A program made the translations under genes and the position numbers. Below are positions 15,334 to 23,856 of a DNA stretch of 64,000 nt, one piece after another. The notes under the pieces were generated by a model. That model was not told where the DNA came from, did no database searches, and worked only from the letters and a program-made list of their open reading frames with translations. Source of the stretch: Lichenicola sp964249915 (GTDB taxonomy: Bacteria > Pseudomonadota > Alphaproteobacteria > Acetobacterales > Acetobacteraceae); the NCBI GenBank assembly GCA_964249915.1, contig CAXUEL010000001.1, forward strand, positions 22,839 to 86,838. The letters run 5' to 3'. Every line of letters starts with the position of its first letter. The stretch's first letter is position 1.

Positions 15334-16452
15334 TCAGCCGACCTCGGCGTCGCTTTCCGTGCGATGGTTCTTGAGCTTAAGCGTCTGCCGGAAGCCCGCG
15401 TCCATCGACCATTCGCGGTCAATCTCGTCCACATAATAAGGAAGGTCGAACGACGTCCCCGTGCCTGACAAGGCAACCACGGTGCGTGCGTCCATAGTCA
15501 TCTCGCCAGGCATCGTCACCGTGCAGAGCCGCTCGTGCTTCACGAGGTCCGCATACTGCGCCTGCACGTAGGCCAGCGCGGCCGCCGGGCTCATGCCAGG
15601 TCGCGGCGGCAAGACGTATTCCTGCGCGTCGGCAGCCTTCGTCGTCGGGTAGGCGATTTCCTGCGCGGTCTTCCCCTTGCTGCTCCAAATCCGCATCACG
15701 ACGCGGATGTCTTTGGCGAGCGTCAAGTTGCGCTCGAGCTGGATGTCGAGGACCGGGCTGCTCGGATACGCGACGCCGCTGGTAGCGGGCGTCCACGCCA
15801 GCGGAACCGGCGTGGCGGTGGCTGCGTCGACGGCGATCTTGAAATGAAGGGTCTGTCCGGACAAGTAGCAGTCGGCGCCGACATGGCGGGCTAGATATAC
15901 CAGGAGGTCCCATTCCGTCGTCGTCTTGCTGAAGCTGTCGGCAGTGAGTTTGTCGTGCTCCAACTGGTAGAAGGCGCCTGCCAGGGTTCCGAAGTCGTCC
16001 ACATCGACGGTCAGGCTGCGTCGGGCGGCGAGCGTCTGGACGATTTCGCTCACCGTCTGGTTGGCGAACGTTTCCTTCGTTTTCGCATCAATCAGGCGGC
16101 TGCTGAGGTCCCTGCCCTCGACCTCGACGGTGCCGCCCACGAGGTCGATGTGGACCTTGTCGACCTGGCCGACGAAGGCGGACTGCCAGGACGCACTGCT
16201 CTCTGCGGCGCCGTCGGCGAGCAGGGCAGCCTGGATTTCGAGGAGCACCGGGGGGTCGGCGTCTGCCCATGTCGAGAGCACGCTGGGGTCGGCGGACGAC
16301 GAGAAGCGGGCGTAGACGGTGTTTGCGCGGTAGCTGTTCGTCTCGTGGACGTCGACGCTCTCGCATCCGGTCAAAGGGGTGCCGTTGAGGAGGGCGCGCC
16401 AGCGGGGGTGCCGTACGATGCCGGGGGTGACGGGCCAAGAGGAGGCGTCCAT
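15334..16452 (-). CDS. Late control D-like baseplate hub protein
   Basis: 372 residues. The sequence has the gpD/Mu gp44 layout: TGCESVDVHETNSYRANTVY, FVGQVDKVHIDLVGGTVEVE, the RDLSSRLID motif (about 114-122), an LTVDVDDF segment and the C-terminal VVALSGTGTSFDLPYYVDEI-type closing domain. The protein forms the hub on which the V spike sits. It is followed by V at 60 bp. Confidence 0.85.
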   Translation of the reverse strand: MDASSWPVTPGIVRHPRWRALLNGTPLTGCESVDVHETNSYRANTVYARFSSSADPSVLSTWADADPPVLLEIQAALLADGAAESSASWQSAFVGQVDKVHIDLVGGTVEVEGRDLSSRLIDAKTKETFANQTVSEIVQTLAARRSLTVDVDDFGTLAGAFYQLEHDKLTADSFSKTTTEWDLLVYLARHVGADCYLSGQTLHFKIAVDAATATPVPLAWTPATSGVAYPSSPVLDIQLERNLTLAKDIRVVMRIWSSKGKTAQEIAYPTTKAADAQEYVLPPRPGMSPAAALAYVQAQYADLVKHERLCTVTMPGEMTMDARTVVALSGTGTSFDLPYYVDEIDREWSMDAGFRQTLKLKNHRTESDAEVG

Positions 16453-16481
16453 GATGCACTCCTTTCTGGTAGGAAGTGAGA

Positions 16482-16772
16482 ATGTCCGACCATGACAATT
16501 GGGGTGTTATTGGTATCTCGGCGCATGTGCGGCTTCCGCCAGGCGTTTCGCAGGTGGAAGCATGCCCTGCCATCAACGAGGTTCTAGAAGGCTTAGGCAT
16601 TAGCGGCGAAGCAGGGCCATTGAGAAGCACAGAAGACATCGTAGTTGTTGGGATGCCCGCCCCTGTTGGGGTTTCGGCCCATGAAGAAGCACGCCGCATT
16701 CTGAAGCTACCCGAGGTTTTTCCAGCCATAACGAAGCGCCTACGGGAGCTTCAGAATGCGGTTCAGCCCTAA
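16482..16772 (+). CDS. Reverse-oriented small hypothetical protein (moron candidate)
   Basis: 96 residues starting MSDHDNWGVIGISAHV with AGGAAG upstream. It lies on the plus strand inside the minus-strand tail operon, between X and D, and its stop (TAA 16770-16772) overlaps the stop of the convergent X gene. GC content is lower than in the neighbours. The fold looks alpha/beta, with a cysteine in the middle and a helical C-terminus. Function unknown; reverse orientation suggests lysogenic expression. Confidence 0.6.
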   Translation: MSDHDNWGVIGISAHVRLPPGVSQVEACPAINEVLEGLGISGEAGPLRSTEDIVVVGMPAPVGVSAHEEARRILKLPEVFPAITKRLRELQNAVQP

Positions 16773-16963
16773 CCCGGCACCCCGCCGCTAAAGCTTGCCT
16801 CGAAATCCGGCACCGTCAGCGTGGTCAACCCCGCCGGTAAGTCTGCCGTCAACAGCCCGTTCGCCTGCGCGATCGCCAGCCAGGCGGTGGCGTCCCCGTA
16901 CTGCACGCTCGCGATCCAGAACAGGTCGCCATCCGCACTCGAAACGGTAACCGTCGAAGGCAT
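16769..16963 (-). CDS. Tail protein X (LysM-like)
   Basis: 64 residues starting MPSTVTVSSADGDLFWIASV, with AGGAG before the start. The pattern GDATAWLAIAQANGLLTADLP plus TLTVPDF matches phage tail protein X, a LysM-like domain that follows the tube-completion U protein in P2/Mu-like tails. It probably binds peptidoglycan or the hub during assembly. Confidence 0.85.
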   Translation of the reverse strand: MPSTVTVSSADGDLFWIASVQYGDATAWLAIAQANGLLTADLPAGLTTLTVPDFEASFSGGVPG

Positions 16964-17011
16964 CACTGACTCCTGTCAAAAATCGGACCGCCGCAAACGC
17001 CCCGCAGAGCC

Positions 17012-17086
17012 CCGAAAACGTTGTTGGCCTACCTAAATCCTGCCGGACCGCTTCCGCCCGCCACGGAGCCCCACAGACGTTTTCGG
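17012..17086. repeat. Structured intergenic repeat, copy 1
   Basis: CCGAAAACGT (17012-17021) and its exact complement (17077-17086) enclose a loop that contains the 16-mer CGCCCGCCACGGAGCC (17055-17070). The same 16-mer, also inside the loop of an inverted repeat, occurs at 34750-34765. It lies in the 133-bp gap between the X and U-like genes. Confidence 0.55.
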
Positions 17087-17099
17087 CCGCCAAACTCGG

Positions 17100-17894
17100 T
17101 CAGGCCGCCATATTCTTGACGGCCCGCCCTAGATACGTGGAAGCCTGCGACGCGGCCGCCTGAGCATCAGCAGCGGCCGACGCCAGCGACAGGTTGCCCA
17201 GACCGCCGAAGGTCGTCCCGGCGCTCGCCCCCGCAGCAGCGACCGACGCGAGCTGCGCGTCCGCTGCGGTGGAGGCGGCCGATGCGGCGGAGGATGCCGT
17301 CGACACAGCGGACGACAGCGACAGGAAAGCAGGCGACCCACCGGTCAGGGCGGCCCCGACCGGTAGAGCGGCCTGAGCGACGGTGGCGGCTGATGCGACG
17401 GCCGGGGCGAGCGAGGACAGGCCCAGGGCGCTGCTGATGTCCGAGGCTACCGACGACAGCAGGGTCGGCTGGCTGGTGCTGGGGCCGACCGTGACCACGA
17501 CGCAGACGACGCGGTAAGGCAGTAGCGACCCGGCCGACCCGTACTCGCAGTCAAAGGTCTTGAGGACCACGTTCCGGCGGAAGGCCCCCCACGTCAGGGT
17601 GACCTGCTGTCCGGCAATCCGGATCGCGTCGAGCTGCATCGCTCGCGAGACAGCGGTGCCGCCGGTGAAGTAGCCGCTCCACTCGATATCCCGGTCATCC
17701 CTGCCCAGGGCATCCACGACCCGACCACCGCCCGGAAGCTTGTGGACTACAAGCTTCTGGTCACCGCCGAACGGCATGCGCGCCGGGACTTCGAGGCCGC
17801 TCAGACCGATGCCGCCGAGGGTGACGGCGGGCCCGTTGAGGAGGCTCTCGACGGTGGATAGAAGACCGAGGCCGGTGGCGATTATGCCGGACAT
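17100..17894 (-). CDS. Tail U-like / DNA-circulation-type baseplate protein
   Basis: 264 residues starting MSGIIATGLGLLS; ATG overlaps the tape measure stop (TGATG). The core VDALGRDDRDIEWSGYFTGG, QLDAIRIAGQQVTLTWG resembles P2 U and the N-terminal part of Mu gp43-type proteins, which cap the tube at the baseplate. The C-terminal 100 residues are Ala/Ser-rich and probably helical. Position between tape measure and X fits. Confidence 0.7.
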   Translation of the reverse strand: MSGIIATGLGLLSTVESLLNGPAVTLGGIGLSGLEVPARMPFGGDQKLVVHKLPGGGRVVDALGRDDRDIEWSGYFTGGTAVSRAMQLDAIRIAGQQVTLTWGAFRRNVVLKTFDCEYGSAGSLLPYRVVCVVVTVGPSTSQPTLLSSVASDISSALGLSSLAPAVASAATVAQAALPVGAALTGGSPAFLSLSSAVSTASSAASAASTAADAQLASVAAAGASAGTTFGGLGNLSLASAAADAQAAASQASTYLGRAVKNMAA

Positions 17895-19861
17895 CAGTTG
17901 AGTCCTCCTGCGCCTGGCTGTAGCGGCGAGGTGCGGCTGTCGAAGCCGGTGGCGCCCGTGCTGGGCCCGGACGCCTGCCTTGCGTTCACCGTGTTGACGG
18001 TGCGCGCCAGGACGCGGCCGTCCACCTGAAGCGTGCTGTTGACCTGAATGGGCTGCGAACTGCCCGGCTGGACGGTGCTGTAAGGCACGCCGCCTTCGCG
18101 TTTGATGCCAAGCGCGTCGAACAACCCGTCCAGAACGCCCGCTTCCTGCTTGGGCGCCACCCAGTGGCTGGGGTCGGTGGCCGCACGCTGCTGTGCCGGG
18201 GTCATCGACCGGTGCGCCGCAATAACGTCGCTCTCGCCCTTGTTGAGCGGTGTCGACCGCATCACTGCGGCCACAGCGCCCAGAGGACCTGCGACCCTCA
18301 GGATCATCGCGAACAGGCCGCCCAAGGCACCGGTCACGGAGGCAATCTGCGCCACCGGCACGCCGATGACCTTGGACAGCAGGAATCCAAGGGCGCTGCC
18401 GAGCCCTCGCATCGCCGCCGAGGCCGCGCCGCAGCCGCCTAGGACGAACAGGAGCCCTCGGAACACCGTCAGGAACGGCGACAGCGCCACGGTCGCTACC
18501 GCCATGGCGCCACCCAGGACCATCAGGCCACCGAGCGCGGCGGTGTACTCGAGCATCTGGCGGGCGGCTTCCGGGTGAGCAATCACCGTCTGCGTCATCC
18601 AGTGGATGCCGTCGGTCAGGGAGTGCAGCACACCGATGGCAGCGGGAACGCCCGCGTCGCCCAGGGCTTGCAGGAAGCCCTTCCAGGCTTCCTGCAGCTC
18701 TCGGACGTTGGTGTCCAGGTCCTTGTCGTGGAGCTGCTGCGAGGAGTCGTCTACACCTTCGGCGTGCTGGAAGAGGTCGGCGGTCCGGGCAAACTGGACC
18801 CTGTTCTGGAACGCTTCGCCAACCAGGCGCTGGGTGGTCTGGCGGCCGAGTAGCTCGGTTAGCTTCGTCAGGACGTCGTCCTTGGCGACACCGGCCTTCT
18901 CGAGCATCGGAATCAGCGTATCGTTGACCCAGGTGAACTCGTTCTTTTTCATGTCCGCGAGGTGCATACGCTCGCGACCGGCCTCCGTGTTGGTGACGTG
19001 GCCGCCTTTTTCGACGTTGAAGTCGCGCCCCTCTTTCATGATGCCGAGCTTCTCGAAAGCTCGCCACACGTGCAGCGGCGCGGTGCCGCCCTGGAACTGC
19101 TGGAAGAGCGACCCCATGGCCGTTCCGGCGCGCGACGCGCCCATCGCGACCATGGCTTCCGTGGCCCACCCGTAGAAGGCGGTCGGGTCCATGGCCTTGC
19201 CAGCTAGACCGGACTGCTTGGCGAAGGCCAGGTAATCCTGAGGCTTCAACATGCCGCCGGACGCCTTAACGCCCCTGGCCATGGCGTCCATTTCGGCGAT
19301 GAGCTTCTGCGGGTCTACCTCTTCCTCACCGGATGCCCCACGGCTGAAGATGTTGCCTCTGAGGTCGGCGACCTTTACGGCATCGCGGACGGCGCTCTCG
19401 CTGTCCGCGCCCGTGAACTCTTGCAAGTTCCACGCAAGCTTGGCCGCGAACGGAAGGACGGAGAAAGCCTTGTCGTGGCTGCCGAGCTGTCCCGCCAGCT
19501 CGCGCTCCATCTTCACGGCCATCGCCGGGTCCAGGGTGCGGACCTGCTCGGCAGCGGCGAACGCCCGCGCCTTCACGACGGCGGGGTCAATCTTGAGCTT
19601 GCCGCCGAGCTGCGCGGTGCGGTCGAGCTCGCGGTTCAGCTCGCGGCTGGCCTCGATTGCATGCGTGACGCCGTGGATCAGGCCCAAGCCAGCCATCGCG
19701 GAGACCACGCCACCGACGGCCAGGGCGACTTTGCCGAAGGACTTCTCAAGCTCCTTGGCGCCGGTGTTGAGATGAGCGAAATGCCGAGCGATTAAGCCGA
19801 GCATTTGCGGCGCGTTGCTGGTCAGCCCGAGGTGGACGCCGACCCTGAATACGTCAATCAC
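17894..19861 (-). CDS. Tail tape measure protein
   Basis: 655 residues. The N-terminus contains VGVHLGLTSNAPQMLGLIAR and long helices (GAKELEKSFGKVALAVGGVV), the middle is helical and hydrophobic patches cluster at about 440-550 (YTAALGGLMVLGGAMAVATVAL, then LGFLLSKVIGVPVAQIASV), as expected for a protein that sets tail length and enters the membrane. The short length implies a tail of roughly 100 nm. It follows the chaperone and gp10-like genes. Confidence 0.88.
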   Translation of the reverse strand: MIDVFRVGVHLGLTSNAPQMLGLIARHFAHLNTGAKELEKSFGKVALAVGGVVSAMAGLGLIHGVTHAIEASRELNRELDRTAQLGGKLKIDPAVVKARAFAAAEQVRTLDPAMAVKMERELAGQLGSHDKAFSVLPFAAKLAWNLQEFTGADSESAVRDAVKVADLRGNIFSRGASGEEEVDPQKLIAEMDAMARGVKASGGMLKPQDYLAFAKQSGLAGKAMDPTAFYGWATEAMVAMGASRAGTAMGSLFQQFQGGTAPLHVWRAFEKLGIMKEGRDFNVEKGGHVTNTEAGRERMHLADMKKNEFTWVNDTLIPMLEKAGVAKDDVLTKLTELLGRQTTQRLVGEAFQNRVQFARTADLFQHAEGVDDSSQQLHDKDLDTNVRELQEAWKGFLQALGDAGVPAAIGVLHSLTDGIHWMTQTVIAHPEAARQMLEYTAALGGLMVLGGAMAVATVALSPFLTVFRGLLFVLGGCGAASAAMRGLGSALGFLLSKVIGVPVAQIASVTGALGGLFAMILRVAGPLGAVAAVMRSTPLNKGESDVIAAHRSMTPAQQRAATDPSHWVAPKQEAGVLDGLFDALGIKREGGVPYSTVQPGSSQPIQVNSTLQVDGRVLARTVNTVNARQASGPSTGATGFDSRTSPLQPGAGGLN

Positions 19862-19875
19862 GGGTGGATCCTCCT

Positions 19876-20355
19876 CTACTCGATGGGGATGCGACCCTCG
19901 AAGACCTCAGCGCCGACCAGGGTTGTCACGACCCCCTGCTGGAGGATCCGCGCGACCTGCTCGCCCGTCTGGACGGCGGCACCGCCCAGGAACGACCTCG
20001 GCGGAATCTTGTCCGTCCCGAGTTCCTGATACTCGGCGATCTCCGAGTTTGACCCGATGGCGGCCTCGAAAGGAGCGACCACGTGCTCGATGCTGTCGCG
20101 CAGGCCACCGGTCCGGAGCAGCGGGTCGTCCTCGGGGAAGCCCTGGCGGACGCGGTCGTCGCGGGTGGCGTCGGCCAGGCTGGCCCAGTCGGCAAAGGGC
20201 GAGATGCCGGTCTGATAGTGGCCGATATTGGACTTTGCCTGGTTTTGGACGACGAGCGCCGCCTGCTCCATCGCCTCCTGGTCGCCGTGCTCCAGGCGTT
20301 CGTGGACCGCCGCGAGGTGGAGCACGAACTCGGCGATGCTGAACTCACGCACCAT
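19876..20355 (-). CDS. HK97 gp10-like virion morphogenesis protein
   Basis: 159 residues; start MVREFSIAEF chosen for AAGGAG. The helical N-terminus (DQEAMEQAALVVQNQAKSNIG) followed by RTGGLRDSIEH and YQELGTDKIPPRSFL matches gp10-like tail-completion proteins. Its place between the chaperone and the tape measure, rather than beside the head-tail connectors, is unusual. Its start overlaps the end of the frameshift extension of the chaperone by 11 nt. Confidence 0.7.
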   Translation of the reverse strand: MVREFSIAEFVLHLAAVHERLEHGDQEAMEQAALVVQNQAKSNIGHYQTGISPFADWASLADATRDDRVRQGFPEDDPLLRTGGLRDSIEHVVAPFEAAIGSNSEIAEYQELGTDKIPPRSFLGGAAVQTGEQVARILQQGVVTTLVGAEVFEGRIPIE

Positions 20356-20560
20356 CGCTCTCCTTGCTGCCCGGCTTCCGCCACTCGCCGGTCCGGTCAT
20401 CCCAGGAAGAACCCTCGAACTCGGAGAACGTGATTGACCACGCGGCCCGCTCGTCGGCATCCATCTCGTCGATTTCAGCCTGCGTCATGCCGTGCTTCCG
20501 CAGCCAGGCGATCTCCCGAAATACGGGATGCCGAACTAGGAGGCGGATGCGGCCAAAGGG
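20345..20560 (-). CDS. Tail chaperone frameshift extension (GT-type)
   Basis: In the -1 frame relative to the chaperone an open frame continues past its stop: GRIRLLVRHPVFREIAWLRK, then GMTQAEIDEMDADERAAW and on to TGA at 20345-20347. A canonical slippery heptamer CCCTTTG (plus-strand CAAAGGG, 20554-20560), read C CCT TTG, lies 15 nt before the chaperone stop. Slippage would join residues DPL to GRIRLL. The C-terminus resembles the T-like half of lambda G-GT chaperones. There is no independent start codon, which supports the frameshift. Confidence 0.75.
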   Translation of the reverse strand, partial: PFGRIRLLVRHPVFREIAWLRKHGMTQAEIDEMDADERAAWSITFSEFEGSSWDDRTGEWRKPGSKESDGA

Positions 20561-20904
20561 TCGGCGGCGACGGCCTCCGCGGCCTGCGCTTCGATGGCGT
20601 CCTGTGCGGCGCGGTATGCCTTGACCATCGCCATCTGCTGATGGAGCTGCACCACCGCGAGGCCGTCGTCGCCGAGGCGGTCAATCATGGCGTCGATCTG
20701 CCTCTCGTTGGTCGGCTTGGCGCACGGCACGCCGTCGATGGACACCACGGACGCGGCGGCCTGCACGCTCATCACGTACGGCTGGTTCATCGACTGGTCG
20801 GGGCCGATAGCGCGTAGCAGGCGGAGCTGTTCCAGCGCCGACATGTCCTTGACGGTGAGCTTGCGGCCCTTGGCGTCGGCGAGGACCGTGGGTTCCGCGC
20901 TCAT
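20536..20904 (-). CDS. Tail assembly chaperone (G-like)
   Basis: 122 residues: KGRKLTVKDMSALEQLRLLR, PYVMSVQAAASVVSIDGVP, and the conserved KPTNERQIDAMIDRLGDDGL segment. The ending Ala-rich helix contains the -1 slippery site. The start overlaps the tube gene stop (ATGA). The protein binds the tape measure during tail polymerisation; the longer frameshifted form recruits tube subunits. Confidence 0.82.
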   Translation of the reverse strand: MSAEPTVLADAKGRKLTVKDMSALEQLRLLRAIGPDQSMNQPYVMSVQAAASVVSIDGVPCAKPTNERQIDAMIDRLGDDGLAVVQLHQQMAMVKAYRAAQDAIEAQAAEAVAADPLAASAS

Positions 20905-21347
20905 CAGATTGCCCGCTTGTAGCGCGCGTAGCCCTTGAGCTCACCGGCGACCGGCGACCCCGACTTCCAGGACCCCGGCTTGTACTGGAGGTCGAGCTCG
21001 GTGTACTCGAAAGTGCTCGTGGTGCCGTTGCGCTCGATGATGGTCTCGTAGCCGGTGAACTGAGGCACGAAGCCGCCCGCGACCCAGTAGGCCGCCTCCA
21101 GCGCCGCGAAGAACGTGTCGACGGTGGCGTCCTCCCTGTCGAACTTGAGCGACAGGTTGTGGCCGTCTGGCAGCGAGAACTGCCGCGTCGGACCGTCCAA
21201 GACCTTGCTCTTCGCGGTCTCGTACATGGGCTCGGAGTCGTAGCCGGTGAGCTGCGGGAGCTGCATGGTGACACCGGTCGGGCCCACCAGCATGAAGCTG
21301 ATGTCCTTGCCGACCGAGAAAGTGGTGTTGGTGCTGGTGCCGGACAT
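20904..21347 (-). CDS. Tail tube protein
   Basis: 147 residues: TFSVGKDISFMLVGPTGVTM, then SLPDGHNLSLKFDREDATVD, and a C-terminal ELDLQYKPGSWKSGSPVAGE. This is the typical beta-rich tube protein, directly downstream of the sheath. A UUCG-loop terminator precedes it, so tube levels may be set separately from sheath levels. Confidence 0.82.
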   Translation of the reverse strand: MSGTSTNTTFSVGKDISFMLVGPTGVTMQLPQLTGYDSEPMYETAKSKVLDGPTRQFSLPDGHNLSLKFDREDATVDTFFAALEAAYWVAGGFVPQFTGYETIIERNGTTSTFEYTELDLQYKPGSWKSGSPVAGELKGYARYKRAI

Positions 21348-21361
21348 GGGCAGACCTCATG

Positions 21362-21384
21362 AAAAAGGCGCCCCGAAGGACGCC
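21362..21384 (-). terminator. UUCG terminator between sheath and tube
   Basis: On the minus strand GGCGTCC-TTCG-GGGCGCC is followed by five T. The stem has one G-U pair. It sits inside the late operon, 35 bp after the sheath stop, so it is probably an attenuator rather than an end. Confidence 0.75.
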
Positions 21385-21419
21385 TTGGTTGTCTACGATG
21401 AGTGGTGGAGGGGTCCGCG

Positions 21420-22946
21420 TCAGCCGACGGCGACCGAGGCCCCGCCTTGCAAGTTTACGAACAGCTTCTCGGTGATGCCCTGGTAGCGGACCATGACGTT
21501 GGCCTGACTGATGCCCAGGGCGCGGGAAGCATCAGGGTTGTTCGATCGGTCGCAGACCACGGTGTAGGGGATGGAGCCGTCATCGTCGCCGATGAGGTCG
21601 TTCGTCTGCATCATGCTGAGCAGCGCAAGCAGCGTCACGCGGCAAGCCGTCAGGTTCGGCAGGCTGTTCGGCCGTCCGACGTAGACGCCCATGCCGCCGT
21701 TGATGGTCTTGGCGATGTAGTTGGTCATCGCAGTGTAGCTGTCCGACTGCCTCGACGCGTCCGACGAGCTATTGTGGCCGACCAGCGATGACCAGTAGCT
21801 GCCACCCGGGCTCGGGTTCCCGATGACATCGATGCCCGCCAGGACGAGCTCCTCGATTTCGGCGGACGAGTAGCCGACCAGCGCGCCGGATCCGACGGTG
21901 CCGGACTTCTGGCTGCCGACGATGCCAGCCAGCGCCTTGTTGAGAATGGAGTCGTTCGGAGACAGCGACACGCGCTCGGCGGCCGCGACGACGGCAGGCG
22001 ACACCAGCCGGATAATGCCGTTCGTGGTGTCGCTCCAGTAGAGCCAGTCGCCCAGCATCACATGCACGCTGTAGTCGTCGACCCCTGCTCCGCTCTTGTT
22101 CGTGGACGCGGTGGCGATGGTCTCGGATTGCGCACCGGACACGTAGACCTCGATGCCCTCGCCCTGCGCGAACGGGACGAGGACCGCGAACTGCGCCGGG
22201 TCCGTCATGTCCACCGGGGTCGCGGCTGAGCAGCCCTGGCCACGGAGCGCGTAGAGGCCGGTCCGCGGTGCGACATCGACGCCAACCATCGTGGCCGATG
22301 TCACCCCGGCGGCGCCGTCCGCTCCGCCCGCGAGCTGGTAGGCGGCGGCCGTCGGCAGCGCGCCTGCGGCGGCCGCGATGTTGTCGAACACCTCCTGGCT
22401 GCCCGACAGGCTGACGACCACGCGGAAGGTGCCGACCTTCGAACCCTGGGACACGGAGACCGTGACGCCGTCGCCGACCACGCCGGTGTAGAGCGCGGTG
22501 AACTCCCCCGTCGCGGCATTGAAGCGCACCAGGTTCGACTGGCCACGCAGGACCCCTGCGCCCGTGTTCACTGCGGCGGCGACGGCAGACCAGAATGCGG
22601 TGGCCTCGGACAGCACAGCGGCAGCCAGCGTGAAGGTCGCGGCGACATCGGTCCCGTCGGACACTCGGACCGCCCTGAAGGCGTTGACGCCCTGCAGTGC
22701 GGCCACGGTCGCCGCGGTTGCCAGGTCGTGCACGCGGTTGGTGACTGGGCCGAAGCTGGACACGGCGCCGGACGGGTCACCGAACGTGATGGGCATGCCG
22801 ACCGGGCCCCAGCTTCCGACGCCCACGAGGCCGAGAACGTTGGTCGGAGCACCCGACAGCAGGGTCGGCGGGGCGACAATGGCGACGTAGACGCCTGCGA
22901 CGAGCTGGGATGCGGGGTTCGAGCTACCTGCCTGGATGATGGCCAT
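21420..22946 (-). CDS. Tail sheath protein
   Basis: 508 residues. The N-terminus PGVY-type segment (QLVAGVYVAIVAPPTLLSG), NVLGLVGVGSWGPVGMPITF, the central domain with DNIAAAAGALPT, and the C-terminal core (NYIAKTINGGMGVYVGRPNS, then CRVTLLALLSMM, AQ/LFVNLQGG) match contractile sheath proteins. It identifies the virion as myovirus-like. Confidence 0.9.
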   Translation of the reverse strand: MAIIQAGSSNPASQLVAGVYVAIVAPPTLLSGAPTNVLGLVGVGSWGPVGMPITFGDPSGAVSSFGPVTNRVHDLATAATVAALQGVNAFRAVRVSDGTDVAATFTLAAAVLSEATAFWSAVAAAVNTGAGVLRGQSNLVRFNAATGEFTALYTGVVGDGVTVSVSQGSKVGTFRVVVSLSGSQEVFDNIAAAAGALPTAAAYQLAGGADGAAGVTSATMVGVDVAPRTGLYALRGQGCSAATPVDMTDPAQFAVLVPFAQGEGIEVYVSGAQSETIATASTNKSGAGVDDYSVHVMLGDWLYWSDTTNGIIRLVSPAVVAAAERVSLSPNDSILNKALAGIVGSQKSGTVGSGALVGYSSAEIEELVLAGIDVIGNPSPGGSYWSSLVGHNSSSDASRQSDSYTAMTNYIAKTINGGMGVYVGRPNSLPNLTACRVTLLALLSMMQTNDLIGDDDGSIPYTVVCDRSNNPDASRALGISQANVMVRYQGITEKLFVNLQGGASVAVG

Positions 22947-23039
22947 GGAGAGGATTCCTCACGCGGAAGCGGCCGCCTCGGACAGGTCCGGGCAGCGTCA
23001 GGTGGATGGGATGTCGGTGTGCGGCAGGCCGCGAGGTGG

Positions 23040-23840
23040 TCAGGCGGCGAGCGTCACGCTGGCGCGCGGGAACAGGATCGGCGACACCGCGCGGGTCTGC
23101 ATCGTCGCGTATTCGACCGAGTAGCGAAGGTCCCTGCGGTAAACCCCGGATTTCTGGCCGGTGTCGTCGGGGAACGTGCCGTGATACGCGACCAGGCCCT
23201 GAGTGCCGCCCGGCAGGTCGATGAACTCGCCGTCGAACACGGCCAGTGCGCCGTCGATAACCCTGGCTGCAGCATCGCGGAGTTCCGGGGTCGGGCACCA
23301 CAGCGTGACGCGGAAAATCTGCGCCTGACGCCGGACCTCGCGCGCCAGCGTGACCGGGGCGCCCACGCGGACCGCGAAGTCGGCGGCAACGGGGACCGTC
23401 AAAACATCTCCGGATGCCGAGGCACCTGGCACGATGGCGGCCAGGGCAGTGACGACATCCGCCGGTAGGGCGGCTGCCTGGACCCCGTGGACTTGGCCAG
23501 CGAGCAGGACGGAGACGATTTGTCCGCTGCCACCATTGCCGCCGAAGGTCACCGTGTTCCCGGCGACGGTGGCGGTCAGGGTGACCGGGGCTCGGGATGC
23601 CTCGCGGAACTCGGACAGGTAGCGGGTCAGGTTCCGCACCGCGCCGGGCACCGAAAAGACGGTGGCGTTCACGACCCCGGCGGCGAGCGAGGCGTCCTCA
23701 GTGGGCGCGTCCGGCCAGCCGCGGTAGGCGTTGAGCTCGGTCAGGCCGGGAACGACGCACGGGCTACCGGGGCCGCCGGGGTAGGCTGCATCGACCACCA
23801 GGCCGACCAGAGCTTCCTCGACATCGGAGAGATCGGCCAT
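23040..23840 (-). CDS. Tail terminator/neck protein candidate
   Basis: 266 residues: MADLSDVEEALVGLVVDAAYP and NAYRGWPDAP at the N-terminus, a beta-rich middle, and WCPTPELRDAAARVIDGAL with RRDLRYSVEYATMQT at the end. It directly precedes the sheath, the place of the tail terminator in Mu-like tails. The family name is not certain. Confidence 0.65.
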   Translation of the reverse strand: MADLSDVEEALVGLVVDAAYPGGPGSPCVVPGLTELNAYRGWPDAPTEDASLAAGVVNATVFSVPGAVRNLTRYLSEFREASRAPVTLTATVAGNTVTFGGNGGSGQIVSVLLAGQVHGVQAAALPADVVTALAAIVPGASASGDVLTVPVAADFAVRVGAPVTLAREVRRQAQIFRVTLWCPTPELRDAAARVIDGALAVFDGEFIDLPGGTQGLVAYHGTFPDDTGQKSGVYRRDLRYSVEYATMQTRAVSPILFPRASVTLAA

Positions 23841-23856
23841 GGCGCACCTCCCAGGG

